Notes: generated from the sequence alone by a model not told the origin. A stretch of DNA of 39,533 bases from Rhodocyclales bacterium (GCA_026399415.1 JAPLQZ010000104.1:1-39533); one strand, 5' to 3'. Positions 7,663 through 14,744 are shown, counted from the first letter of the stretch. Program-made: numbers and translations.

Positions 7663-8463
7663 ATGATGAAATTTGGAATGGTTATCGATCTGTCACGCTG
7701 CGTTGGCTGTGGCTCTTGCGCCTTTGCCTGCAAAGCCGAAAACAACACGCGCAACCGCGCCGGCGGCCAAAGCTACAACTGGGCCGACTTCCTGATGCAC
7801 AGCGAGGGCACGTTTCCCAACACCCGTCACATGGTGATGCCGGTGCTGTGCAATCACTGCGACGATGCACCCTGCATCAAGGTTTGTCCGGGCAACAAGG
7901 AGAAGGCCGGCAAGGGCAAGCCCTACAAGGCGCTGTTCAAGACGCCGGAAGGCATTACCCTGCACGATCCGGAACTGTGCGTCGGTTGCGGCGACTGCCA
8001 GAGGATAGGCTGTCCCTACAGCCACGAGAAACTTGGCGCGAACAGCCTGAATGGCGAGACCTATAGCGTGATCAGTCTCAATGCGATGGACGAAGAACCG
8101 CAGCCATTCTGGGCCGACAAGACATCGGCGATTCCCGGCGCCACCTCGTCGGGCGCCGAAGTTTCCGCCAAGGCCGGCACCCGGATCCCGGCGATGAACG
8201 TGTGGCAGGCCGGCGATCTGCAGCCGATACGCAAGGACGACGTGGTCGAGAAATGCACCTTCTGCTATCACCGCACGCTCAATGGCCTGCAACCAGCCTG
8301 CGTCGAGGCCTGTCCTGCCCAGGCCCGCATCTTTGGCGACAAGGACGATCCGAACAGCAAGATCTCGCAGATACTGAAGAAGGAAAAGTCTTTCCGCCTG
8401 CAGGAAGAAAAAGGCACCAAGCCGAATGTGCATTACATCGGCAAGTACAGTCCGCGTGCCTGA
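7663..8463 (+). CDS. arrB: Four-cluster ferredoxin subunit (ArrB-like)
   Basis: A 266-aa polyferredoxin with sixteen cysteines in four groups: 13/16/19/23, 63/66/71/75, 106/109/112/117 and 198/201/213/217. These would bind four [4Fe-4S] clusters carrying electrons to the molybdenum subunit. There is no signal peptide, as expected for a subunit co-exported with its Tat-targeted partner. The third group ends C-x4-C-P rather than the common C-x3-C-P, and a loop of about 35 residues (roughly 145-185) precedes the last group. It is preceded by AAGGAG at about 7652-7657; ATG at 7663 or 7666 are both possible. No NrfD-type membrane subunit follows, so electrons must arrive from a separate carrier. 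It is closest in style to ArrB/TtrB/PsrB subunits. Confidence 0.85.
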   Translation: MMKFGMVIDLSRCVGCGSCAFACKAENNTRNRAGGQSYNWADFLMHSEGTFPNTRHMVMPVLCNHCDDAPCIKVCPGNKEKAGKGKPYKALFKTPEGITLHDPELCVGCGDCQRIGCPYSHEKLGANSLNGETYSVISLNAMDEEPQPFWADKTSAIPGATSSGAEVSAKAGTRIPAMNVWQAGDLQPIRKDDVVEKCTFCYHRTLNGLQPACVEACPAQARIFGDKDDPNSKISQILKKEKSFRLQEEKGTKPNVHYIGKYSPRA

Positions 8464-8485
8464 TCGATTGATGTAATACGATTGG

Positions 8486-8511
8486 GGGCCGGTTTTTCAC
8501 CGGCCCTTTTT
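8486..8511 (+). terminator. Rho-independent terminator after arrB-like gene
   Basis: GGGCCGG (8486-8492) pairs with CCGGCCC (8500-8506), followed directly by TTTTT (8507-8511). It lies between the ferredoxin subunit and the chaperone gene, so chaperone expression probably depends on readthrough or its own promoter. Confidence 0.85.
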
Positions 8512-8532
8512 CGTCCCGTTTCCGGAGATGCA

Positions 8533-9168
8533 ATGACCGACTATGTCAATGGCAAGGCTGGCGCGCGCGAAGATCTGTCCCGCTTCCTTGCCGCCTGCTA
8601 TTACGAACCCAGCACGGATTTCAGCGAGGAGCACCTGTTCGAGTCCATGCTGGCCGCGGCGAGCGCGATTGATCCGGATCTCGCCGAGCGTGCCCGCAAA
8701 CTGGGCGCGGCATTTGCGGCGCAGGACATGCAGACGCTGCTGGTTGACCACACCGCGCTGTTCATCGGGCCTTCGCAACCCAGGGCAATGCCCTACGCCT
8801 CGTTCTGGCTGACCGACGACCAGTCAGGGCGGCACGAGGCGACCATGGCGGTGCTCGATCTCTATGCGCAAGGCGGCTTCGACGTCAGCGAAGAATTGCA
8901 CGAATTGCCGGACCATATCGCGGTGGAGCTGGAGTTTCTGTACCTGCTGATCTTCGCCCAGAACCAGGTGCCAATCGGCGGCACCATGTTCGACCTGGTG
9001 GCAGCCAATGCACTGCATCGCCGCTTCGTTGTCGAACATCTGGAAGCATGGATCGACGCGTTCGCGGCGGCGGTCAAGTCGGGCGCCGAAACCGCGTTTT
9101 ACCGTGAGCTGGCGGAGTTTACCGAGCGGTTCGTGCGGATGGAGGCAGATCTGGCGCGTCGGCACTGA
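8533..9168 (+). CDS. TorD/DmsD-family molybdoenzyme maturation chaperone (ArrD-like)
   Basis: A 211-aa, mostly helical cytoplasmic protein of the TorD/NarJ chaperone group. Recognisable features are the N-terminal FLAACYYEPSTDF segment, the central YASFWL motif (about 85-90), and the ELPDHIAVELEFLYLL region with the conserved E-P/L-D-H-I motif. Such proteins bind the Tat signal and apo-form of a specific molybdoenzyme until cofactor is inserted; its partner here is the ArrA-like subunit. The start is the ATG at 8533 with GGAG at 8524-8527; an earlier in-frame start would run back into the terminator hairpin. The gene begins only 22 bp after that terminator. Confidence 0.85.
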   Translation: MTDYVNGKAGAREDLSRFLAACYYEPSTDFSEEHLFESMLAAASAIDPDLAERARKLGAAFAAQDMQTLLVDHTALFIGPSQPRAMPYASFWLTDDQSGRHEATMAVLDLYAQGGFDVSEELHELPDHIAVELEFLYLLIFAQNQVPIGGTMFDLVAANALHRRFVVEHLEAWIDAFAAAVKSGAETAFYRELAEFTERFVRMEADLARRH

Positions 9169-9272
9169 GTCTGAGCCCGGGGAGTCTCGATAGACAGCGG
9201 ATGTTCCCAAATTGCAGGTAACGCAAGATAATGACGGAATAAGTCCGTTCGATGAAACTCTTTGCGCGCTTA

Positions 9273-9286
9273 TTGATTTGAATCAA
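9273..9286. promoter_or_regulatory. FNR/Anr-type anaerobic box
   Basis: TTGATTTGAATCAA is an exact match to the FNR consensus TTGAT-N4-ATCAA. It lies 69 bp upstream of the first cytochrome c ATG. A class II activator geometry would put the start near 9321. The -10 hexamer is not obvious. The rest of the 186-bp gap shows only one unpaired GTAAC half-site (9218-9222). Confidence 0.82.
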
Positions 9287-9354
9287 GATCGAGGGGCTTT
9301 TTTGTAGCAAGCTGTGCGGCCAAACTTTTGTACAACTCTTATCGGAGCTTTACT

Positions 9355-9699
9355 ATGAAAACCAAAACCACCCTTTTGCTGACTGGATCATTGTTCTTCG
9401 CCCTGGCCGGACTGACCCCGGCGCAGGCGGCGGTCGATGAAGCTGCCGCCCAGGCGCTCGCCAAGAAGAATGACTGCTTCAAGTGCCATGCGGTTGACAA
9501 GAACAAGAAGGGCCCCTCCCTGAAGAAGATCGCGGAGAAGTACAAGGGCAAGGCCGATGGTGAAGAAAAGGCCATCAAGAACATGACCACCGGTCCCAAG
9601 GTCAAGCTCGAAGACGGAACGGAAGAAGAGCACAAGATCATCGACACCAAGGACCCGAAGGAGCTGAAGAACCTGGCTCAGTGGATTCTTTCACGCTGA
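9355..9699 (+). CDS. Small periplasmic monoheme cytochrome c (paralogue 1)
   Basis: A 114-aa secreted class I-type cytochrome c. The signal peptide ends near PAQAA (about 24), followed by one heme site, DCFKCHAVDK. The mature protein is lysine-rich (KYKGKADGEEK) and ends in a helix NLAQWILSR typical of this fold. It is one of three paralogues here (12008 and 14136). Where the other two read HIT-x-x-P-M, this copy reads NMTTGPK, so the likely axial methionine differs in position. An FNR box precedes it and a strong terminator follows, so it can be made alone under anaerobiosis. Likely role: soluble electron shuttle between membrane cytochromes and the reductase, by context. Confidence 0.85.
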   Translation: MKTKTTLLLTGSLFFALAGLTPAQAAVDEAAAQALAKKNDCFKCHAVDKNKKGPSLKKIAEKYKGKADGEEKAIKNMTTGPKVKLEDGTEEEHKIIDTKDPKELKNLAQWILSR

Positions 9700-9712
9700 T
9701 CCAGCACAACAT

Positions 9713-9755
9713 ACTGCCGGGACCTGCTAGCCAGGTCCCGGCAGTGTTTCGTTTT
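9713..9755 (+). terminator. Strong terminator after cytochrome c 1
   Basis: A 14-bp perfect stem (9713-9726 with 9732-9745) and 5-nt loop are followed by the T-rich stretch 9747-9754. It begins 14 bp after the cytochrome stop codon. Confidence 0.88.
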
Positions 9756-9811
9756 GAGCCGACGTTTTTGTGCAAGCATCTGAAATCATGAGCCATCGGG
9801 AAATCAACACA

Positions 9812-11833
9812 ATGCGTACCAACAAGTTTGCAGTCTGGGTTGTGGCAGCGACGGTCTGTCTGGCCGGAACATGGATCAGCGGTTCAGTAGCCGCCGCCAA
9901 CAGCAAGGACGCGGCACCACCCGTTGCGGCCAAACTCGACAACGCCACTTGCCAGAGTTGCCACGATGGCAAGAAAGGCAAACTGGAAACCATTGGCGCC
10001 GATGGCGCGAAACTGACGCTGGATCAGATTCCTGACGACAAGTACGGCAAGGGCGTCCATGGGTCGCTGCAGTGCGGCTCCTGCCACAAGGACATCACCG
10101 ACGCAGTAACGCCGCACAAGAGGGACGCGGCGCAAAAGCCGGATTGCGTCCAGTGCCACACCGCTTTGTGGGAAACGGCCAAAAAAGACAAGATGACCCA
10201 GGAAAAGACCCGACTGGGAATCGTGGTGCAGAACATCGAGGCCTACAAGAACTCTTTCCATTCCCGGCCGAACAAGGAAGACAAGACGCGCGTCAATGCC
10301 ACCTGCGACAACTGCCACGATGTGCATACCTTCAATGTCCCCCCCCGCGGCACGTCCAAACGGGCCGACGAATGGCGTCGGACCGTGCCCAATGTTTGCG
10401 GCGAGAAGTGTCACAGCGACGAACTGGAAGAATTCAACGGCTCGGTGCATGGCAAGGCGCTCAACGACAAGAACAATCTGAAGGCGGCGGTATGCATCGA
10501 CTGCCATACCTCGCACGGCATCGGCAACACCTCGGCAAACCCGATCAAGCTGGGACTCACCGAAAAGTGCGGCGGCTGCCATGAGGACAACCTCAAGACC
10601 TACCGCGACACCTACCATGGCCAGGTCAATTCCCTGGGCTATGCCACGACCGCCAAGTGCTACGACTGTCACGGCAGCCATGGCATCCAGAAGTCCGACG
10701 ATCCCGGCTCGAAAGTCAATCCCAAGAACCGGCTGAAGACCTGCAAGCAGTGTCACAACGACAAGAAGCCGGGCATGTTCGACGCCACGCCGGGCTTCGT
10801 CACGTTCAGTCCGCACGGCAACAGCCACGACTTTGCCAAATATCCTGAAATCTGGCTTACCACCAAGTTCATGGTGGCGCTGCTGATCGGCGTCTTTGCG
10901 TTCTTCTGGGCGCATTCCATCCTCTGGTGGTATCGCGAGTACGCGGATCGCCGGGACGGCAAGACGCGCCCGCATGTCCGCACCGATGCATTGCCGGCTG
11001 AATTTGCCACCAAGTACGTGCGTCGCTTCGGTCCCATGTGGCGCATCGCACACCTGCTCTTCGCCATCAGCGTGATGACACTGGTGCTTACCGGGATGGT
11101 GCCGTTCTACGCGGAAACCCTCTGGGCCAAGGTTGTTGTCGGTGTGATCGGCAGTCCCAAGGCGGCAGGCTGGGTCCACCGCATTGCCGCGTTCATCATG
11201 CTGGGGATTTTCTTCATTCACCTGATTGCGGTAACCGTCAACATCGGGCGGAACTGGAAGACCTTCGAGTTCTTCGGCCCCAACTCGTTCGTGCCAAACT
11301 GGAAGGACGGAAAAGACCTGGTCGGCATGTTCAAGTGGTTCCTCGGCCTGGGTCCGCGTCCGACCTTCGAGCGCTGGACATACTGGGAGAAGTTCGATTA
11401 CTGGGCGGTGTTCTGGGGTATGGCCATCATCGGCGGCAGCGGCATGACGCTCGCCTTCCCGCACCTCGTCGCCCTAGTCTTCCCCGGCTGGGTGTTCAAC
11501 GTGGCAATGGTGGTGCATGGCGAAGAAGCCTTCCTCGCGGCAGTCTTCCTCTTCACGGTGCATTTCTTCAACAACCACTTCCGCCCCGACAAACTGCCGC
11601 CACCGGATGTGGTGATGTTCACCGGTGTGCAATCGCTGGAAGAGTTCAAGCACGAGCACACGGAGCAGTACTTGCGCCTGGTGAAGGCGGGCGAATTGGA
11701 GAAGTACCTGGTGGATGCGCCGTCAGCTCCCTTCACACGCGGTTCCAAGATTCTTGGCCTGACGTTGCTCGCCATCGGCCTGGTAATCCTGGTGCTGGTC
11801 GCAATCGGGTTCTTTGGTGGCGGTCACGCCTGA
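9812..11833 (+). CDS. Nine-heme cytochrome c fused to membrane cytochrome b
   Basis: A 673-aa fusion. After a signal peptide (about 1-29) a periplasmic domain holds nine heme sites: CxxCH at 47, 88, 112, 165, 228, 253, 283 and 311, plus an unusual C-x3-CH (CGEKCH) at 196. From residue 348 onward are about five transmembrane helices of a cytochrome b561/FdhI-like domain with candidate heme-b histidines (WAHSI, RIAHLL, WVHRIAAF, FFIHLIAV, VVHGEE, TVHFFNNH). The design suggests quinol oxidation at heme b and transfer through the nine hemes to periplasmic acceptors. The ATG at 9812 is chosen because a CGGGAAA ribosome site lies 8 bp before it and the signal peptide starts there; ATG 9788 or GTG 9770 would add a poor leader. 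It could replace the missing NrfD subunit. No named family is recognised with certainty. Confidence 0.85.
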   Translation: MRTNKFAVWVVAATVCLAGTWISGSVAAANSKDAAPPVAAKLDNATCQSCHDGKKGKLETIGADGAKLTLDQIPDDKYGKGVHGSLQCGSCHKDITDAVTPHKRDAAQKPDCVQCHTALWETAKKDKMTQEKTRLGIVVQNIEAYKNSFHSRPNKEDKTRVNATCDNCHDVHTFNVPPRGTSKRADEWRRTVPNVCGEKCHSDELEEFNGSVHGKALNDKNNLKAAVCIDCHTSHGIGNTSANPIKLGLTEKCGGCHEDNLKTYRDTYHGQVNSLGYATTAKCYDCHGSHGIQKSDDPGSKVNPKNRLKTCKQCHNDKKPGMFDATPGFVTFSPHGNSHDFAKYPEIWLTTKFMVALLIGVFAFFWAHSILWWYREYADRRDGKTRPHVRTDALPAEFATKYVRRFGPMWRIAHLLFAISVMTLVLTGMVPFYAETLWAKVVVGVIGSPKAAGWVHRIAAFIMLGIFFIHLIAVTVNIGRNWKTFEFFGPNSFVPNWKDGKDLVGMFKWFLGLGPRPTFERWTYWEKFDYWAVFWGMAIIGGSGMTLAFPHLVALVFPGWVFNVAMVVHGEEAFLAAVFLFTVHFFNNHFRPDKLPPPDVVMFTGVQSLEEFKHEHTEQYLRLVKAGELEKYLVDAPSAPFTRGSKILGLTLLAIGLVILVLVAIGFFGGGHA

Positions 11834-11838
11834 CAAAA

Positions 11839-11865
11839 CAGCCGGGCAGTCGCCCGGCTGTTTTT
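11839..11865 (+). terminator. Rho-independent terminator after multiheme cytochrome
   Basis: CAGCCGGGC (11839-11847) pairs with GCCCGGCTG (11852-11860), followed by TTTTT (11861-11865). It starts 5 bp after the stop codon. Confidence 0.9.
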
Positions 11866-11945
11866 GCTGCGTGTGCCGGAGCCGGCATTGGTCTAGAATG
11901 CACGGCGTAGTTTTTGCAGTTGGACACGGAACGGACTGGAGCGCA

Positions 11946-11963
11946 AAGTCGCAGGGGCGACTT
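11946..11963 (+). other. Leader hairpin before cytochrome c 2
   Basis: AAGTCGC pairs perfectly with GCGACTT around AGGG. It is followed after about 8 bp by a T-rich tract (TTTATTTTTGTTTT, 11971-11984) that runs into the ribosome site. It may be a weak attenuator or a 5' stabiliser. A possible -10 (TAGAAT) lies at 11894-11899, without a clear -35. Confidence 0.4.
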
Positions 11964-12007
11964 GGGCCGCTTTATTTTTGTTTTCTATTTAGAGGAGTAG
12001 TACCCGC

Positions 12008-12340
12008 ATGAAAATTCTCGCGAGCTTGATGGTGGTCGGTGGCTTGATGACGGCCTCGTTTGCCTACGCAGCAGTGGACGCAGATGCAGCGCGGGCGTTG
12101 ATGAAAAAGAGCGATTGCTTCAAATGCCACGCCATTGACAAGAAAAAGGATGGCCCGTCCTACAAGGAAACTTCAACGAAATACAAGGGTAAGGCGGATG
12201 CGGAAGACAAGCTGACCAAGCACATCACCCTCGAACCGATGATCGAGAACAAGGACGGCAAGAAAGAAAAGCATAAGGCGATCGAGAGTACTAACGCCCC
12301 CGAGATCAAGAACGTCGTGCAGTGGATTCTGTCGCTGTAG
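12008..12340 (+). CDS. Small periplasmic monoheme cytochrome c (paralogue 2)
   Basis: A 110-aa secreted cytochrome c with a signal peptide ending AYA (about 20) and one heme site, DCFKCHAIDK. The candidate distal Met lies in HITLEPM. It shares the KYKGKAD and QWILSL segments with paralogue 1, indicating duplication. A GAGGAG ribosome site (about 11992-11997) precedes the ATG. It stands alone between a terminator upstream and a 15-bp inverted repeat downstream. It is probably an electron carrier between the quinol-oxidising cytochromes and the periplasmic reductase. Confidence 0.85.
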   Translation: MKILASLMVVGGLMTASFAYAAVDADAARALMKKSDCFKCHAIDKKKDGPSYKETSTKYKGKADAEDKLTKHITLEPMIENKDGKKEKHKAIESTNAPEIKNVVQWILSL

Positions 12341-12368
12341 TAATGGTTTGTCGGTTTGACAAAAATTA

Positions 12369-12404
12369 GCCGGGCCAGTACCCACTAAAGGGTACTGGCC
12401 CGGC
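12369..12404. terminator. Perfect 15-bp inverted repeat after cytochrome c 2
   Basis: Arms 12369-12383 and 12390-12404 pair without mismatch around ACTAAA. On the plus strand no T-run follows; the T-tract (complement of AAAAATTA, 12361-12368) is on the minus-strand side. As a terminator it would therefore work best for leftward transcription, although no minus-strand gene is apparent. On the plus strand it may instead protect the 3' end of the cytochrome mRNA. Confidence 0.6.
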
Positions 12405-12474
12405 GATGTTGTAGAGTGCCTGCGCGCAAGTAAATCGGTGCGCTGATGCGTGTCTTATCGTGGAGGAAGGGCAA

Positions 12475-13110
12475 ATGCTGCCTCGTAAATTACGTACAGT
12501 TCTTGAAAGGGTGCGCAAGTGGAGCGAGGGGAAAAAAGCCCCGATTGTGCTTCTGACGGGACTTGTCGTCAGCATAGTGGTTGTGACCCTGACCGCCACG
12601 ACCATCATATATACCAGCACGGAGGAGTTCTGCTCCACCACCTGCCATGAGATGACCACCAACGTGGCCATGGAGTTCAAGGGAACCATTCACGACAAGA
12701 ACCGCACCGGCGTTCGCGCCACCTGTCCCGACTGCCATATTCCCCATTCCCAGGTGCCGCTTTATATCCGCAAGATGGGCGCGGTACACGACCTCTGGGG
12801 ACACTTCGTCACGGGCTCGATCAATACCCGGGAGAAATTCGAGGCCAAGCGCCAGGAACTGGCCGAACGGGTCTGGATCTACATGAAAGAAAATGATTCC
12901 CGCGAGTGCCGCGGTTGTCACAACGCCGCGAAAATGAGCCCCGAGAAACAGTCCGAAAAGGCACAGGCACGGCACGCCAAGGCCAAGAAGGAGCGCCTGA
13001 CCTGCATCGACTGCCACTTCGCCATCGCTCACAATGAGCCTGAAGGCGGCGTGGGACCGCAGGAACTGGAAGTGGACAAGAGCCTGATTTCGAAAGGGGC
13101 GATTTTTTAA
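12475..13110 (+). CDS. NapC/NirT-family tetraheme quinol dehydrogenase (copy 1)
   Basis: A 211-aa membrane-anchored tetraheme cytochrome. One N-terminal helix (about 22-46) is followed by heme sites at C53-H58 (CSTTCH), C84-H88, C145-H149 and C177-H181. The segments HEM, GTIHDKNRTGVRATC-x2-CH and LWGHFVTGSI are standard in NapC/NirT/CymA proteins, which oxidise quinol and pass electrons to periplasmic reductases. The first heme site has three residues between cysteines, where NapC and CymA usually have two. A strong ribosome site (GGAGGAAGG, 12462-12470) fixes the ATG at 12475. A close paralogue follows at 13179. CymA fills this role for ArrAB in Shewanella, so it is a natural electron donor here. 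Confidence 0.9.
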   Translation: MLPRKLRTVLERVRKWSEGKKAPIVLLTGLVVSIVVVTLTATTIIYTSTEEFCSTTCHEMTTNVAMEFKGTIHDKNRTGVRATCPDCHIPHSQVPLYIRKMGAVHDLWGHFVTGSINTREKFEAKRQELAERVWIYMKENDSRECRGCHNAAKMSPEKQSEKAQARHAKAKKERLTCIDCHFAIAHNEPEGGVGPQELEVDKSLISKGAIF

Positions 13111-13178
13111 TTCACGCCTGATTGCAGCGGTTTCCGCGTTTTCCATCGGCGTTGTGTGTGTCAGAGGAGAAGGGCCAG

Positions 13179-13781
13179 ATGTCCAAGTTTCTTGAGAAAA
13201 TCCGCAGCTGGGCTTCGGGCTCCGGATCGCTAGGCGTGCTGGTTGCAGGTCTTGTCGCAGGCTTGGTTGTTTTAGCGTCCACCGGGACTTTCATGGTCTA
13301 TGCCAACTCGGAGAACTTCTGCGCCAATGCCTGCCACGAGATGACCAGCACCGTGGCGGTGGAGTACAAGGGCAGCATTCACGACACGAGTCGAAGCGGT
13401 GTGCGGGCCACCTGTAACGACTGCCATGTTCCCCACGGCTACATACCGAATTACATCGCCAAACTGGGCCTTTTATCCGATCTTTGGGGCCACTTCGTCA
13501 CGGGATCGATCGATACCAAGGAAAAATTCGAGGCCAAACGCTCCGAATTGGCGAAGCGGGTGTGGGTCGATATGAAAGCGAACGACTCGCGCGAATGCCG
13601 CCATTGCCACAACAGTGGCAAGATGGATCCTAAGAGGGTGTCCGAGAAGGCACAGAAGCGCCACGACAAGGGCCGCGTAGAAGGGCTGACCTGCATCGAG
13701 TGTCATTTCGCCATCTCGCATAACGAACCCGAGGGTCCTGGACCGCAGGAAATATTCGCGGCTGAGGCGGCAAAGAAATGA
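13179..13781 (+). CDS. NapC/NirT-family tetraheme quinol dehydrogenase (copy 2)
   Basis: A 200-aa paralogue of the preceding gene, with a membrane helix at about 18-42 and hemes at C48-H53 (CANACH), C79-H83, C140-H144 and C172-H176. It shares the same unusual C-x3-CH first motif and long identical blocks such as LWGHFVTGSI, KFEAKR and NDSREC. This marks a tandem duplication. The AGAGGAGAAGG ribosome site (13163-13173) sets the ATG at 13179. It could feed a different acceptor or quinone type from copy 1. A terminator follows at 13804. Confidence 0.9.
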   Translation: MSKFLEKIRSWASGSGSLGVLVAGLVAGLVVLASTGTFMVYANSENFCANACHEMTSTVAVEYKGSIHDTSRSGVRATCNDCHVPHGYIPNYIAKLGLLSDLWGHFVTGSIDTKEKFEAKRSELAKRVWVDMKANDSRECRHCHNSGKMDPKRVSEKAQKRHDKGRVEGLTCIECHFAISHNEPEGPGPQEIFAAEAAKK

Positions 13782-13803
13782 GTTTGCGGCAAGCGTAGGG
13801 GGA

Positions 13804-13834
13804 AACGGGACCGGCAACAAGCTTCCCGTTTTTT
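13804..13834 (+). terminator. Terminator after NapC copy 2
   Basis: AACGGGA (13804-13810) pairs with TCCCGTT (13824-13830), followed by more T residues to 13834. The 13-nt loop makes it weaker than the other terminators in this locus. Confidence 0.65.
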
Positions 13835-13875
13835 CGGCCGACCGATGTTGGATGATCGAAACGAAAGGAATTGTC

Positions 13876-14124
13876 GTGTTAATTGACTGCTACGAATGCC
13901 AGGCCAAGGTAAGCGACTCCGCGGCCAGCTGCCCTCATTGCGGAGCCATACCCCTAGATCCGGCCCACTCGTTGCCGGTTGAGATCTCCGACCTGGATAT
14001 GAAGTTCACCACGATGTTCTGGTTCCTCATCAAGCTCGCATTTGCCGCCGTCCCTGCCGTTATTGTCATTTATACCGCTTGGACCATTATTGGCGGTGTG
14101 ATGAATCCGTTGTTGCACATGTAG
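13876..14124 (+). CDS. Small zinc-ribbon membrane protein, function unknown
   Basis: An 82-aa protein (90 aa if the ATG at 13852 is used). The N-terminus has CYEC and CPHC pairs, a zinc-ribbon knuckle, and one hydrophobic helix spans about residues 45-75. The GTG at 13876 is preferred because AAAGGA lies 6 bp before it. It sits immediately before the third cytochrome c gene (11-bp gap) and may be cotranscribed with it. A soluble zinc ribbon tethered to the membrane could help assemble or regulate the neighbouring cytochromes, but no function can be assigned. Confidence 0.6.
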   Translation: MLIDCYECQAKVSDSAASCPHCGAIPLDPAHSLPVEISDLDMKFTTMFWFLIKLAFAAVPAVIVIYTAWTIIGGVMNPLLHM

Positions 14125-14135
14125 TTGTTATAACA

Positions 14136-14474
14136 GTGAATAATGCTATTGCCCTGACAGGAATAGTGCTGCTTGCTCTCGCCTGCATTGGCCCGGCACA
14201 GGCGCAGGTTGACGCCGAGGCCGCCCAGGCGCTGGCGAAAAGGAACGACTGCTTCAAGTGCCACGCCATCGACAAGACCAAGAAGGGCCCCTCCTACAAA
14301 AGGGTAGCCGCCCGTCTGAAGACCAAGCCCGATGGCGTGGAAACGATCGTCGAGCACATCACCACCGGCCCCATGATTCAGTTGGTGGACGGTAGCGACG
14401 AAAGGCACAAGATCATCGACACCAAGGACCCCGCCGAACTCGAAAATCTGGCGCGGTGGATTCTTTCGCTCTGA
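14136..14474 (+). CDS. Small periplasmic monoheme cytochrome c (paralogue 3)
   Basis: A 112-aa secreted cytochrome c with a signal peptide ending AQA (about 22), heme site DCFKCHAIDK and candidate distal Met in HITTGPM. It ends RWILSL like its paralogues at 9355 and 12008. The likely start is the GTG at 14136, which gives a normal-length signal peptide; no strong ribosome site is visible, and it lies 11 bp after the stop of the zinc-ribbon gene, suggesting translational coupling. The following 270 bp to mrp contain no gene I can support; a TATAAAAT box near 14640 may belong to the mrp promoter. Confidence 0.8.
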   Translation: MNNAIALTGIVLLALACIGPAQAQVDAEAAQALAKRNDCFKCHAIDKTKKGPSYKRVAARLKTKPDGVETIVEHITTGPMIQLVDGSDERHKIIDTKDPAELENLARWILSL

Positions 14475-14744
14475 TGCTTGCCGAGGGTCGCTGAGGGGAT
14501 GCCGCGTGCCGGTGCCGGCGCCGCTATGCTATCCCGGGTGGCCGTTCTCTTTGCATGGGCAATCGAGACCGGCAGTGCAACTTCTTTTCAGTAATAGCTT
14601 CCAGACGATTCCATCGGGATGGCGAATCAGCCGGGCCTGATATAAAATCCCGACTAATTAACTCAAGTATGGCGTGCCCGTTCCGGGCGATAATCCGCCG
14701 CTCGCGATTTCCTCCCCACTTTTCGTCACCATCAAAGGCCTTTC

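Noticed and set aside
9218-9222. GTAAC as a fourth regulator site before cytochrome c 1
   Set aside because: Only one half-site; the opposite arm at the required distance is not GTTAC.
14475-14744. Possible tRNA or small RNA between cytochrome c 3 and mrp
   Set aside because: No cloverleaf, no conserved tRNA arm motif and no terminator hairpin seen.
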